From NCBI RefSeq assembly GCF_018137965.1, contig NZ_CP073100.1:372001-436000 (forward strand): a stretch of DNA of 64,000 bases, given 5' to 3'. The translations under genes were made by a program, and so were the position numbers. This DNA is from Luteolibacter ambystomatis. Lineage in GTDB: Bacteria; Verrucomicrobiota; Verrucomicrobiia; Verrucomicrobiales; Akkermansiaceae. Of the stretch, positions 1 to 10,200 are shown one piece after another; the stretch's first letter is position 1; the number at the start of each line of letters is the position of its first letter. The notes beneath the pieces were generated by a model. It did not search any database, was not told the origin of the DNA, and was given only the letters and a program-made list of their open reading frames with translations.

Positions 1-39
1 CGGGGAGTGGGTGGCGGCGACGAGTTCGTGAAGGGACAT
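1..39 (-). CDS. 5' end of a possible N-acetylneuraminate lyase / DapA-family aldolase (partial)
   Basis: Only the first 13 codons are inside the window; they read MSLHELVAATHSP and the gene leaves by the left edge. The ATG lies 27 bp beyond the stop of the upstream MFS gene, so it looks like the third gene of a nanM-like/MFS/lyase operon. An 'L-x-A-A-T-x-x-P' N-terminus fits the dihydrodipicolinate synthase/N-acetylneuraminate lyase family, and a lyase is the expected next step after sialate uptake. The identification rests on a few residues and context, so the start is much better supported than the function. Confidence 0.4.
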   Translation of the reverse strand, partial: MSLHELVAATHSP

Positions 40-66
40 GGTTGGGAACGAATGAAGAACGTTGGA

Positions 67-1311
67 TCAATCGGTGGATGCTGTGGCTCCATGCGGACGA
101 ATCATCAGCACCAGCGCCACGGCGATAGCTGCCATGATCCCGAAGGTGGTGAAGATCAGGGCGGGGGATGAACCGGCGTCGCGCATCGCCCCCACCAGTT
201 TCACGGCGAGGCCGCCGACGGTCACACTGGCCATGTTCATCAGCCCGTAACCGGTGGCGCGCAGTTCCGGGCGCACGATCTGGCAGAGGATCGGCATGTT
301 GTTGGCATCGAAGAATCCCCATCCGAGGCCGAAGAGGATCAGGAAGGCGATCGCCACGCCCAGCGACGGCGCATAGCCGATCCCGAAGAGCGCGGGAATG
401 CACACCGCCATTCCGATCGCGCTTACGAACACATGTCCGCGCGGAGTCAGCCGCGTCCATCGGTCCGCGAGAGTGCTACCGATGACGACTCCTCCGATCG
501 AAGCCAGTGTGATCCATAAGGTTGCAGAAACTCCGGCTTCTCCTTGGTTGAGATGGAAGGTCTCCGCGAGAAGGGCGGGCATCCAGCTTTTCACCACCCA
601 GCCGGGCATGGCGGGAAGTGAGAAATACAAGATGAGCAGGATGAACGATCCGATGCCGAAGAGTTGGCGCAGGGACATGAGCACGCCGGGCCGGGGCCCG
701 CGTGTGGCGTCGGAGAAAACCTTCGGCCCGTTTTTCAGACACAGCAGAAGCACCGCCGCGTAAATCACTCCCGCGAGGCCGAACCAATGGAAGGCGGCGC
801 GCCAACCGTGGCTGGAGTCCGCGATGTAGCCACCTTGTCCACCGAGGATGATACCGAGATAGATCCCGGACTGATGAATGCCCACGGCGCGCGAACGTGT
901 GCCACTGCGATGAAAGTCCGCGATCAAGGCCAGTGCCGCGGGAATGTAACACGCCTCGCTGACTCCCATGAGCGCCCGTGCCCACCACATCTGCTGATAG
1001 GTGGTGGCATGTCCCGTCAGCCAGGTGATGGCGGACCACACGCCCAGGCTCACGATGATCACCCATCTCCGGTTGAAACGGTCCGCCACGTAACCACCCA
1101 CCGGACTGAAGAACCCGTAAACGAATAGGAACACCGCCATCAGATCTCCAAAGTGCTCGTTGGTCGCGATGTCCGGTACGCCGGACATGATCGACTGCTT
1201 CATTGTCGAGAAGATCTGGCGGTCCAGGTAGTTCAACAACGCCACCGGCCACAGCAGGGCGACCGTGAGCCATGCCTGACGTGAGGCGTTGTTTGTTGGG
1301 AGATCGGACAT
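67..1311 (-). CDS. MFS permease, probable sialic acid transporter
   Basis: A 414-residue major facilitator superfamily protein with about twelve hydrophobic segments and a typical 'NYLDRQ' motif at the end of the first helix, as in the anion:cation symporter/hexuronate branch. The ATG giving MSDLPTNN is chosen; the open frame extends further upstream but only through the neighbouring gene in another frame. Its start is 4 bp after the nanM-like stop, so the two are cotranscribed. Substrate is inferred from context: mutarotase, sialidases and esterases surround it, and no TRAP or SSS sialate carrier is visible in the window. It would import free sialic acid across the inner membrane. Confidence 0.8.
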   Translation of the reverse strand: MSDLPTNNASRQAWLTVALLWPVALLNYLDRQIFSTMKQSIMSGVPDIATNEHFGDLMAVFLFVYGFFSPVGGYVADRFNRRWVIIVSLGVWSAITWLTGHATTYQQMWWARALMGVSEACYIPAALALIADFHRSGTRSRAVGIHQSGIYLGIILGGQGGYIADSSHGWRAAFHWFGLAGVIYAAVLLLCLKNGPKVFSDATRGPRPGVLMSLRQLFGIGSFILLILYFSLPAMPGWVVKSWMPALLAETFHLNQGEAGVSATLWITLASIGGVVIGSTLADRWTRLTPRGHVFVSAIGMAVCIPALFGIGYAPSLGVAIAFLILFGLGWGFFDANNMPILCQIVRPELRATGYGLMNMASVTVGGLAVKLVGAMRDAGSSPALIFTTFGIMAAIAVALVLMIRPHGATASTD

Positions 1312-1315
1312 GGCT

Positions 1316-2371
1316 TCAGCGATCCGGGTGGAGGATGAAGACCTGGTTGGTGCGGACGCCGGGCCGCACTTCGCCGTTGAAGAAGATCGTGCCGTCCTTC
1401 CAGGGAGCAACCGCAAGTGTGACCGGCGGGGGAAGGGTAAGCATGCCATCCTTGCTCCATGTGCCGGAGACAAGATCGTAGCGATGGACGTCGCGGGCGA
1501 AACCCTTGTGCTCCTCCGGCTTCGCGATACCGACCTGAGTGCCATCGTCACCGGAAACCAGGAGGAGGGAGTGATTCACCACCGGTGCGGGTGTGGCAGC
1601 CCCCACCGCAGGCCGGGGCATGTCGGCGAGTTGCGTCCATCTGCCATCCTTGAACATCCAGGCGTCCTGCAAGTAGGTGCGCTTGGGTTTGCCTTGGTCA
1701 TCGGGTGCCAGCGAGCAACCACCCATGACGAAGAAGGATTCATCGACAGCGGCGGCGGTGGCGAGGATACGGCTCGGAGCAGGCAGTCCCGCCTCCTCCT
1801 TCCAGCCATTCTCCATCGCATCCAGATCCAGCACCCAGTGTTTGGACGAGGCAGTGGTAGAGTCCGGCTTCACGATGCCGCCGCACAGATGCACCTTGCG
1901 GCCGATCATCGCGCCACACATCTGGGCGAGAGGTTCCGGCAGCAGCGGCAGGGCACGGAAACGGGGTGTGGTATCCTCCAGCGTCAGCAGATGGACCTCG
2001 CGGAAATTCCGGGCGGCATCTCCGCCGCCGATGAGAAGCACGCCTTCGGGAACTGTCAGCGAAACGCCGTAACCATTCGCGGCAGGAAGTTTGCCAATCT
2101 CCTGCCACGTCGCATCCGGCTTTGAGAGATCGAGGGAAAAGAGCTTGTCGTGCCACACCTTCGTTCCGCCGTCCCATGGCATCCGGCCATCGGGAAAATT
2201 CGCCCCGCCACCCGCGAGCAGGATGTGGTCCTGCACTCCGGTGAAGGCCCCGGCGAAGCCGCGTTCATCCGGCACCTGTGGCAGCAGCGTGGTCGAGATC
2301 CCGGCCACGCCTGCGGATGGGAGAACGGACAGGGCGGCAGCGATCAGCGACGGTGTCAGGGAGGAACTCAT
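1316..2371 (-). CDS. NanM-like kelch-repeat sialate mutarotase (N-acetylneuraminate epimerase family)
   Basis: A 351-residue secreted beta-propeller with repeated kelch-type strands such as 'HILLAGGGANFPDG', 'GVLLIGGG' and 'SFFVMGGCS'. This is the pattern of the cyclically permuted mutarotase family that includes NanM, which equilibrates alpha- and beta-N-acetylneuraminate after sialidase release. The N-terminus (MSSSLTPSLIAAALSVLPSA) looks like a signal peptide. The ATG at 2371 is preferred over an in-frame TTG four codons earlier. It is the first gene of the operon with the MFS permease. Its promoter region is shared with the divergent regulator and contains a candidate operator at 2466-2488, 94 bp upstream of this ATG. 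Confidence 0.82.
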   Translation of the reverse strand: MSSSLTPSLIAAALSVLPSAGVAGISTTLLPQVPDERGFAGAFTGVQDHILLAGGGANFPDGRMPWDGGTKVWHDKLFSLDLSKPDATWQEIGKLPAANGYGVSLTVPEGVLLIGGGDAARNFREVHLLTLEDTTPRFRALPLLPEPLAQMCGAMIGRKVHLCGGIVKPDSTTASSKHWVLDLDAMENGWKEEAGLPAPSRILATAAAVDESFFVMGGCSLAPDDQGKPKRTYLQDAWMFKDGRWTQLADMPRPAVGAATPAPVVNHSLLLVSGDDGTQVGIAKPEEHKGFARDVHRYDLVSGTWSKDGMLTLPPPVTLAVAPWKDGTIFFNGEVRPGVRTNQVFILHPDR

Positions 2372-2465
2372 GAAAGCAGGCAAGGATCACTTTGGGTGCA
2401 AGGAGGAGTCCTCCGGCAAGCTCATTTTATTTCATGCCGGAATCAAAAATGGCGATAGCCGGAGT

Positions 2466-2488
2466 ACTGGTCTTGAAAACAAACCGGT
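2466..2488. promoter_or_regulatory. Candidate sialate-regulator operator, site 1
   Basis: A 23-bp imperfect palindrome with outer nonamers ACTGGTCTT and CAAACCGGT separated by 5 bp. It lies between the divergent nanM-like operon and the regulator gene. It shares the GGT-N11-ACC core and the following G with five other sites in this locus, which suggests autoregulation plus control of uptake genes. Confidence 0.6.
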
Positions 2489-2540
2489 TTGCCGGTGATT
2501 CATCTTCCGCATGCTTGCATCCCGTTGTGAATCGGGAAAT

Positions 2541-3641
2541 ATGCAAGACATGACGGAGCTGCCAATGCCTTCGCGGGGAAACCTTGTCCATGAAAGCAGC
2601 CGGGTCATGCGGCTGCGCATCCAGGGCGGCGAGTGGAAGGAGTTCCTGCCCGGGGAACGGCGTCTCGCGGAGCTGCTGCAGGTGGGCCGCGATACGGTCC
2701 GTCTCGCCGTGCAACAGCTTGAAAGGGAGGGCACCATCAGCCCGGCTGAGGCGGGGAGCCGACGACGCATTCTGGTCACCACTTTCGCCGCTAGAAAATC
2801 CAACGCGGGCAAACACCTGAAGATCGGCCTCCTCGCTCACCGGCCTCTTGAACAATTGTCCCAGCCTGCGCTTCTGGAGGTGGATCAGATCCGGCGCGCG
2901 ATCGCGGGAAAGGGTGGGTCTTTGGAAGTCTTCGCTCCTTCGTGGTATGAACGCCGTGCTCCGGCAAAGAACCTCGAGGCATTCGTTTCAGAGGAAACCT
3001 GCAGCGCGTGGATTCTGCTGAGATCAAGCGAACCGGTGCAGCGGTGGTTCATGCAGAAGGGACTGCCATGTTTGATCCGGGGCTATCCGCACGAAGGGAT
3101 CGATCTGCCCCATCTCGATGTCGATTGGGAGGCAACCGCTCGCCACGCCGCCGGACGCTTGTGGAGGCTCGGTCACCAGCGCGTAGGTATCCTCGTTCCC
3201 ACGGAGTCACTGCGGGGCATTGCGGCCGCTGTGAAGGGGGCGCTTGATCTTGGCGAGACGGGCTTCCAGCCATTCGAGATTCCGGAGAACGGCACGGTGG
3301 ATGGCATTGCCCGTGGCTTGGCCCGTGCATTGCAGTTGCGGAATCCTCCCACCGCGCTGATTGCCACCCGGCCGCGCCAAGCAGCCACCGTGCTGACATG
3401 GCTGGGTTCCCGTGGCATCCGTGTGCCCGCGGACATCAGTTTGATCAGCCTCGCCCGCGAGCCATTTCTGGAGCATCTTGTGCCGGAGGTTTCCGGTTAC
3501 GATGTCGATCCTGATTCGGTGGCAAAGCAGGTGATGCGCCGCCTCACCTCATTGATCTCCGGCAATCCCCATCCGGGAGGAAATTCATGGATCACTCCGG
3601 AGGTGGTGAAAGGGGCTTCGGTGGCGGCGTTGAAGGCGTGA
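2541..3641 (+). CDS. GntR-type HTH / LacI-type sensor transcriptional regulator
   Basis: About 366 residues. The N-terminal 80 contain a GntR-like winged helix (PGERRLAELLQVGRDTVRLAVQQLEREG). The rest resembles the periplasmic-binding/LacI-type effector domain (LDVDWEATARHAAGRLWRLGHQRVGIL, then a typical C-terminal 'P-x-x-ISLISLAREPFLEHLVP'). This AraR-like architecture normally means a sugar-responsive repressor. ATGs at 2511, 2541, 2550 and 2565 are all in frame; 2541 is chosen as it leaves room for a leader after the operator. It is divergent from the nanM-like operon and convergent with the sialidase gene, with 2 bp between stops. Function as the local sialic acid regulator is inferred from position and the shared operator motif. 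Confidence 0.8.
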   Translation: MQDMTELPMPSRGNLVHESSRVMRLRIQGGEWKEFLPGERRLAELLQVGRDTVRLAVQQLEREGTISPAEAGSRRRILVTTFAARKSNAGKHLKIGLLAHRPLEQLSQPALLEVDQIRRAIAGKGGSLEVFAPSWYERRAPAKNLEAFVSEETCSAWILLRSSEPVQRWFMQKGLPCLIRGYPHEGIDLPHLDVDWEATARHAAGRLWRLGHQRVGILVPTESLRGIAAAVKGALDLGETGFQPFEIPENGTVDGIARGLARALQLRNPPTALIATRPRQAATVLTWLGSRGIRVPADISLISLAREPFLEHLVPEVSGYDVDPDSVAKQVMRRLTSLISGNPHPGGNSWITPEVVKGASVAALKA

Positions 3642-3643
3642 AA

Positions 3644-6600
3644 TCATCGCAGGGCTTTCACCCGCACGAACTTCTTCTCCGGGCCCGTGGAGATCATCGT
3701 GGAAGATGTGGTGGAGGTTGCGGTCACATCGGCGGTGTCCGTGGCCCAAGTCATCAGGTCCATGCTCTCCTCGATGCGATAGGTGCGGCCGGGAACGGAA
3801 GCCCAGCTCACGTCCAGGCCGCCGGGTGTCACGGCTTGTGACGTGAGGACGAGAACGGAGGATTTGGCGAGCGGATCGGTTCCTGCCAGATGCTCCTGGA
3901 GATTGCCTTGCCCGTCTCCATCGGGATCGCCGGAGGCATCGTTCACGCTCGGGTTGGTGCCGTTGAGAGTTTCCCAGGCGTCCGGCATGCCGTCTCCATC
4001 CGAGTCGATGGCGGGATTCAACAGCCACTCTTCCTCCACGCGTGCGAAGGTGATGAGGCTGTAGTCGTCCTTTTCGAAGAGTATTCCGATCGACCGGTCA
4101 GGGAGGATACAGATCGAGGAATAGGCGGCGGATCCGGCATAGAGCTGTCGGGATGCCGGCCAGCTTGCACCGGCATCCGCGGACACACGCAGGGTGAAGT
4201 TCGTGCGGGTGGAAGAACTCGCAGGATTGCCGAAGAGGATCAGCTCGCGTGGTTGCCCGGCGAGTTTGCTGGCCCACTGGATTACGCTGCCTTGGCACAC
4301 CGGGTCCGGCACGGAGGACAAGCGGAACAGACTGCCCCACGTGCCGTCTTTCATCGGAGTGGCTCCGCCGGGCGTATAGCGTGCCCATGCCCGTTGGCCG
4401 TTCGATCCGGAGGGAGTGCGCATGGAGAACAGCAGCCTGCCGTCATCCAGTTCGCAGGCGGTGTTTTCATTCGTCTGCGGAGAGGAGGTTGGAACTGAGG
4501 AACCGAAATCCCATGTCGCTCCATGATCACTGCTGAAAACGGAGCATGTACGCACGGTGCCGGAGGCATCCCGGTACTGGGATGGAAAAACGAGCGTGCC
4601 ATTCCTCATTGCGAAACCATGGCCGGGTCCTTGGAAGACGAGACGCCAGTTGATGTCGTCCTTTACTTCCGCCGTGATATTGATCGGCGCGGACCAGGTG
4701 TTTCCGCCATCCGTGCTTTTCGTCAGGACGTACTGGCCGCTCTGGGTGATCGCCGTTCCCGCACCTGATCCATTGTATGCATGATTGCCGAAAGACCAGA
4801 GTGCCGCCACCCAGATCGTGTCCGTCACCGGATCATGGAGGATGCATGGGTCGCCGACTCCGTTGCCGGAGGAGCCTGGGATGGAGGCATCGAAATCCAT
4901 GATCGCCTTCATGGGAGACCAGGTGGCTCCGCCATCCGTGCTGCGCATGTAACCGACGTCCACATTGGCAGGCAGATCGGCGCTGCTGTCATAGCGGATG
5001 TCAAAGACGGCGTGGAGCACGCCGTGGGTATCGGAAACGATGCCGGGGATTCGATAGGTGTTCACCGCATCTTGTCCGCTGCGACGGATGTCCGTGAACG
5101 AAGGCACGAGCCCCAGGGTGAGCGCGCCCGCGGGGTCGGCATTGGTTGGCTCCATCGTGCCGGATGGATTGCCTGAGACGGTGATCGAATCGATCTTCGC
5201 GTCCAGTGTGCTGCCGAGAAGTGCCCGACGCTTTGGAACGATGACGACGGAGAAATGATTGCGTCCCTCAAGCAGCGAGGACGAGCAGGTGAGATCGAGT
5301 GTGTCTGATGATGGCAAGGACACGTCCGCCAGGGAGGCTGTGGAGGGATTCGTCACGGTGGTCAGACCCGTGCCCAACAGATGGACGGATTGGATATTCC
5401 GCCGCGTGCCGGGAGCGAGGGTGAGACGGACTTTCTGCAGTGTGGTGCTGCCCGCCGCCGGGCAATCCACGGAGAGATGAAGCAATTCGCTGCGGCCGAA
5501 GCGCGCCACCGTTGCCGGAGTCTGCGAAACCGCGGCGGCAAATGGCGGAGGTCCGGGGTTGTTCCATCGGGAAGACCACGCGGAATCGAGCGTGGCGACT
5601 TCGGACGCGTCCAGCGTCTTGGAAAACACGGCGACTTCTGCGATGTCGCAGGAGAGGCGGCTGAAGGGACTGCCGCCATTGCTGCCCAGAATGAGACCGC
5701 CGAGATTGGTGGCATCCGCATCAACAATGTTCGCGATCTCCACGCCATTCACATAGTGGCGGATACGTGTGTCGATGTTTCCGCTGCCGGCATCGAACGG
5801 CTCGAAGGTGAAAACATGCCGCTGCCATACGGTGGTCTGACGCGTGGCGGTATCAGTCTCCGCTCCGTTCCATGCTGCGGAGGACGTGGCCACGCCCGCC
5901 TGCCATTTGCCACTGCGGATCTGGACACGGGTTCTCCCGCTGGAAGTGGAACCATCAAACAGGAAGCCATCTCCGGTTCCAGTGACCTGGCAGAGCACCG
6001 CCACCGAGCGTGCGCTGGTGAGCGGACCGAACTCCGTGGAGTTCGCCCACAGGTCGTTGCTGCCATCAAAGCGCAACACTTCACGCACGCCGCCGCCTGC
6101 AAGCGTTACCGGACGCCGGTAGGTGAGGCCAGCCACGCGCCGTGTCAGATCGTGGACGGCGCTTCCATCGACCAGATTGCCCCACCGCTGAACTGCCCCG
6201 GACGAATCGAAAGCCGCGCCGTGATCGGCGAGGAACCAGCCGTACAGTTGCGACCACGCGGGCATCGGTGTGGTGCCGGTGGCTCCGGTGCCGATCATTT
6301 CCGCCGCCATGCGTTCCCCCAACAGGAGTTCGCTGTCGGCATCGTCGTGGAGCGATTGGCCGTCTTCGTTTTGAAGCGTCAGGCCCGTGGATTCCGCGTA
6401 GCCGATGTCCGCGCGGCTGTCGGCCAGGGATTTCTGGTTGGTGCGGGTGGTGTCGCGGTTCGTGCCGGTACCGGCGATCTCGCCGAATACGCCCTTCAAA
6501 GCCGTGGCGTGGGGGAGATCGGCGGAAAGATTGGAGAGCAGAGTGGAGAAACGCGTGCCCGCCGCGGATGCTTCCGCCGTGCTGTTGCTCTCGCCCTGGA

Positions 6601-7120
6601 CATACAGAACTCCGGAAATCTCATAGTCATCGTAGCCGGCAGGCAGCGATGTGGTCGCTGCCTGAACGGTGGCTGTGATCTTCTGATACATGTGGTCATC
6701 GGTGGAGCCCTTCAACCAGAAGGTATTTCCCCCATCCCCACGAGCTGCTTTGATGATTCCGAAGTCGCGATAGCCCGTGTCCCAGAGGAGGCGGGAAAAA
6801 CCGATCTCCGGTCCCCAGTGGTCGTCATTGCCCGCATGGTAGCCACCCGTTTGCGCACCAAGGATCGTCCAGCCGGAGGATGCGCCCAGTGCCGCATCAC
6901 CGCTGGTGGTGGCGTTCGCCAGATTGTCCCAGAAGAAGGGAACTCCTCCCGCATGCTCGGCGGCATGCTGGCCCGGTGGACGTGATCGCATGGTGAGATC
7001 CGTGGTGCCCACCGTGCCGAGTGCGTTCGATTCGCCGGTGACAATGAACAGCCGCAGGGTTTTGGCCTCCGCAGGGATGGAGAGAAGCGGCAGCGTGAGT
7101 GCGAGAAGACGGGCGTGCAT
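3644..7120 (-). CDS. Secreted sialate O-acetylesterase - LamG-like - sialidase fusion
   Basis: A 1158-residue multi-domain enzyme. A signal peptide (about 1-19) is followed by a sialate O-acetylesterase (SASA) domain with the nucleophile motif GESNALG (Ser about 31), a second GESN block, and a C-terminal LHDDAD segment. Residues about 295-520 look like a concanavalin/LamG sandwich. A sialidase N-terminal domain follows, then a sialidase propeller from about 690 with the YRIPGI arginine motif and Asp boxes (STDGGATW, STDGGNTW, SSDHGATW, ADAGASW). The tail has two DxDGDG calcium-binding motifs and a terminal beta module ending FVRVKALR. It should remove O-acetyl groups and cleave terminal sialic acids outside the cell. 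The ATG at 7120 gives the signal peptide; an upstream TTG is rejected. Operator site 2 lies 57 bp upstream. Confidence 0.88.
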   Translation of the reverse strand: MHARLLALTLPLLSIPAEAKTLRLFIVTGESNALGTVGTTDLTMRSRPPGQHAAEHAGGVPFFWDNLANATTSGDAALGASSGWTILGAQTGGYHAGNDDHWGPEIGFSRLLWDTGYRDFGIIKAARGDGGNTFWLKGSTDDHMYQKITATVQAATTSLPAGYDDYEISGVLYVQGESNSTAEASAAGTRFSTLLSNLSADLPHATALKGVFGEIAGTGTNRDTTRTNQKSLADSRADIGYAESTGLTLQNEDGQSLHDDADSELLLGERMAAEMIGTGATGTTPMPAWSQLYGWFLADHGAAFDSSGAVQRWGNLVDGSAVHDLTRRVAGLTYRRPVTLAGGGVREVLRFDGSNDLWANSTEFGPLTSARSVAVLCQVTGTGDGFLFDGSTSSGRTRVQIRSGKWQAGVATSSAAWNGAETDTATRQTTVWQRHVFTFEPFDAGSGNIDTRIRHYVNGVEIANIVDADATNLGGLILGSNGGSPFSRLSCDIAEVAVFSKTLDASEVATLDSAWSSRWNNPGPPPFAAAVSQTPATVARFGRSELLHLSVDCPAAGSTTLQKVRLTLAPGTRRNIQSVHLLGTGLTTVTNPSTASLADVSLPSSDTLDLTCSSSLLEGRNHFSVVIVPKRRALLGSTLDAKIDSITVSGNPSGTMEPTNADPAGALTLGLVPSFTDIRRSGQDAVNTYRIPGIVSDTHGVLHAVFDIRYDSSADLPANVDVGYMRSTDGGATWSPMKAIMDFDASIPGSSGNGVGDPCILHDPVTDTIWVAALWSFGNHAYNGSGAGTAITQSGQYVLTKSTDGGNTWSAPINITAEVKDDINWRLVFQGPGHGFAMRNGTLVFPSQYRDASGTVRTCSVFSSDHGATWDFGSSVPTSSPQTNENTACELDDGRLLFSMRTPSGSNGQRAWARYTPGGATPMKDGTWGSLFRLSSVPDPVCQGSVIQWASKLAGQPRELILFGNPASSSTRTNFTLRVSADAGASWPASRQLYAGSAAYSSICILPDRSIGILFEKDDYSLITFARVEEEWLLNPAIDSDGDGMPDAWETLNGTNPSVNDASGDPDGDGQGNLQEHLAGTDPLAKSSVLVLTSQAVTPGGLDVSWASVPGRTYRIEESMDLMTWATDTADVTATSTTSSTMISTGPEKKFVRVKALR

Positions 7121-7177
7121 GGTGAGGGGATTTCGGAACAAGGTGCGTCCGGTCCGTCATCGGAGCCAGTGGAGGCA

Positions 7178-7200
7178 ACCGGTGGGTTGGGCAAACCGGT
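7178..7200. promoter_or_regulatory. Candidate sialate-regulator operator, site 2
   Basis: Outer nonamers ACCGGTGGG and CAAACCGGT with a 5-bp spacer, 57 bp upstream of the ATG of the esterase-sialidase fusion. Shares the GGT-N11-ACC core with the other five sites. Confidence 0.6.
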
Positions 7201-7205
7201 CGTGG

Positions 7206-7240
7206 ACAAAAAGGCCGGTGGGCTGGCGAAGCCCACCGGC
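7206..7240 (-). terminator. Rho-independent terminator after the PATR protein gene
   Basis: Perfect 11-bp stem (GCCGGTGGGCT / AGCCCACCGGC, 7214-7224 and 7230-7240) with a 5-nt loop. On the minus strand it is followed by CTTTTTG. It lies 24 bp past the stop of the gene at 7264-10905 and just before operator site 2 of the next gene. Confidence 0.85.
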
Positions 7241-7263
7241 GGGAAACAAGGTCGAGTGCACTT

Positions 7264-10200
7264 TTATTGACCCGCGATCAGAAGTCTCGCGAACAGAGGT
7301 CCTGATCCGGCCAGCGAGCGCGGGATGTGGACGGTGACCTTGTCAATGCCAGGGCCGAAGCCATCGGGTTGCACTTCGGTGGTCACACCGAGACTGCTGT
7401 CCGCGGTGAGCCAGAACTGGAGCTCGGCACTGCATTGCGGGATTGGTTCGACGGTGGCCATCGATGCAGCCGTGCGGCGGAAGACAAAGTCCAGCGTGGT
7501 AGGTGTCACCGAAAGGGTGGGCAGGGCGGCGGAAGAATTCGAGTCCGGATTGGCCGGGTTGGGTTCGGTTCCAAACAGATACTCCAGCACGTTCTTGATG
7601 CCGTCGTGGTCCGGGTCGGCATCGCGGAGCGCGTTGTTGCCAGTCAGCCCCTTCGATTCCGCCCAGGCTTCGAAGGTGTTCGGAAGCGGAGCCGTGTAGA
7701 CCAGCTTGAGCAGATTGCCCTGGACCTGCACGGCCCAGGAGCCTCCGCCGGTGAAAGCGCTGGCATCCACGGTGATTTCGCCGGGATCCAGTCCGGTGAT
7801 GCCACTGGAGGTGGTGGCCAGCGTGAAGGTGCGGTTGGTGGGAGTGAAGTTCGTCAGCGAGGCCGGGGTGATGACAATGGTCGCGGGGCTGGCGGTGGAG
7901 GAGTTCACGGACAACGTGGTGGTGGCCAGCGTGTCGTAGCCCGTGCCATCCGCTCCATCCCAATCCGAAATCTCCCAGGCGTAGCGCGAGCCTGATGAGA
8001 GACTGAAGTCTGCGGTGGCGGTGAGCTTGCCCGCGCCGCCACTACCGGGTGCCAGCGTGCCATTGACCGTCACGGCGCTGCCGATGGTGCCGCTGCCTCC
8101 CAGTGTGCCCGAGCTGTCCACCGTCACGGCGGAATTGGGAAGCATTCCGTTCACGAACAACCGGCCGTTGTGGATGGTGGTATTGCCCGCGTAGGTTTTC
8201 GTTCCGGTGAATGAAACGGTTTGGGTGGCGCTGCCGGTGAGGGTGGTCAATCCGACGACGACCGCACCGCTTCCGGAGATGGTGTTCGCCACTTCAAGGC
8301 TGTCCGTGCGGGAAAATGTCAGCGTGCCATTGTTGACGACGGTGGCGCCGCCAAGACTGCCTGACGCCGACGGACCGGCTTGGGATGTATCGGTATTGCC
8401 GGGGACACCGCCCACCCGCACCGGCACACCGGCCGGAATGGTGATGGTGCCCGTGAGGGTGTTCGCCCCGGTGAGGATGAAGCCGGTCTCCACATTGGTC
8501 ATGCCTGCGGCGGGATCCTGGAAGGTGACGTTTCCGGAGCCTGAGATCACACCCTGGAGTTTGAGGATGCGAGGGCCGTTGGCGGAGCGGTTGTCGATGT
8601 GGTTGCCCGGGCCGACCAGTTCGATCGGATTGGTCCAGGTCCAGTTGCCCTCGATCTGGGAAAGCGAGCCGCTGGTGGTGGCATCGCCGAGGATCACGCT
8701 GCCGCTGCCCATCGCGGTCGCGCCATTGCGGATGGTTTGGAATTCCGAGCCGCCTTTCACGATGAGGCGACCGCTGAATCCATTCCACGAGCTGGTTTCG
8801 GTGAAGCCGAGGCCGGTGCCGCTGTAGTTGAAGAACAAAGCGCCACCGTCGATGACGATGTCACCCGCACCATTGACATTCCGCATCTTCGCATTGGCCT
8901 TGTAGTCCAGGGTGCCGGTGCGGTTGAAGCGAAGCGTGCCACCGGATTGCACGGTGATCGCACCGCTTCCGATGTCGCCGTTCGTGGCACCATCGCCGAT
9001 CACCAGCGTTCCCGCTTCGACGGTCGTGGTGCCGGTATAGGCGGAGGCGTTCGTGAGGGTCGCGGAGGATGTGCCGCGTTTGATCACATTACCTGCTCCT
9101 GAGACCGCTGTGCCGGAAAGCGTGTAGGGCAGCGTGCTGTTGTCGAAGGTCACGCTTGTTGGCTGGAGCGTGCCACTCAGGACCACGTTGCCGGTGGCCG
9201 CGCTGTCATTGAAGGTGACTTGATCGCCCTGCAGGAAATGGGTCGGGCTGGAATCCGAAGCGAGTATCCAGTTCGTGGTCGTGTCCAGCTCCCACGCGGT
9301 TCCCGCGGCACCGGTCCAGATGATGGATCCGCCGACGTACTGGAGCTTGAACGAAGTATCCGCGGCATCGTGAGTAAGCAGGAAGCGGCTGCCCGGAGCC
9401 AGTTGCAGGCTTGCCGGATCGCCATCCAGCGTCCCGTTGTAGTCGATCACGGTGGTGATGTTGCCGGGTGTGAGGCCCACGGTGGCGGTAGCGGTCAGGA
9501 TGTGAGGGCCGCCGATATGAAGCCCGCCTGCGTCATTGACCACGAGTTGGTCGGTGGCTCTCAGTGTGGACATCGAGCCGGACTCCAGCGTGAGCGACTT
9601 CATGGTCCCGGTGCCAGCAGTGGCATTGTCGCCGGCTCCGAGGGAAGCGCTGCTCTTGACGGTGACCGAGGCGGTATCGAAGTGATTGCCCAGGCGGAGG
9701 GTTCCGGCTTCCGCGATGATGCTGCCGGTGGTGGTGGATGCGGAGGTGAGGGCGAGCGCGGATGCGCCGCGTTTCACGATCGAGCCGCCTCCTGAAATGA
9801 CATTGGCCACGCTGAGGCTGGTACCCGCGCCATGATTGAAAACCAGTGTGCCCTCGTTCGCCACGGTGGCGGCGGCCACGCCGAGCGAACCGGTTGTTCC
9901 ACCACTGCCGATCTGAAGCGTGGCACCATTGTTGACCGTTGCGGCTCCTTGGCGGGTATTGGCTGCGGAGAGAACGAGGGTTCCGGCTTCCACTGTGATG
10001 GGGACCTGATCGGTCGTTCCCACGGCGGAGGTGGTTTGCCGGCCGACGATGCCATTCATCGTCAGCGTGCCGGTGCCGGCCTTCACCAAGGCCAGATGAC
10101 GAACGATGTTCCCCGATCCATGATGGGACAGGAACATGCCATTGAAGGCCGTATCGGTAGTCTGCTCGACGCGGACGGTGCGGGTGACGGTGGTGCTGGC

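Noticed and set aside
5381-6985. Long open frame on the + strand (534 codons) opposite the esterase-sialidase gene
   Set aside because: No recognisable domain, unnatural composition; high-GC shadow of the real minus-strand gene, which has a full set of enzyme motifs.
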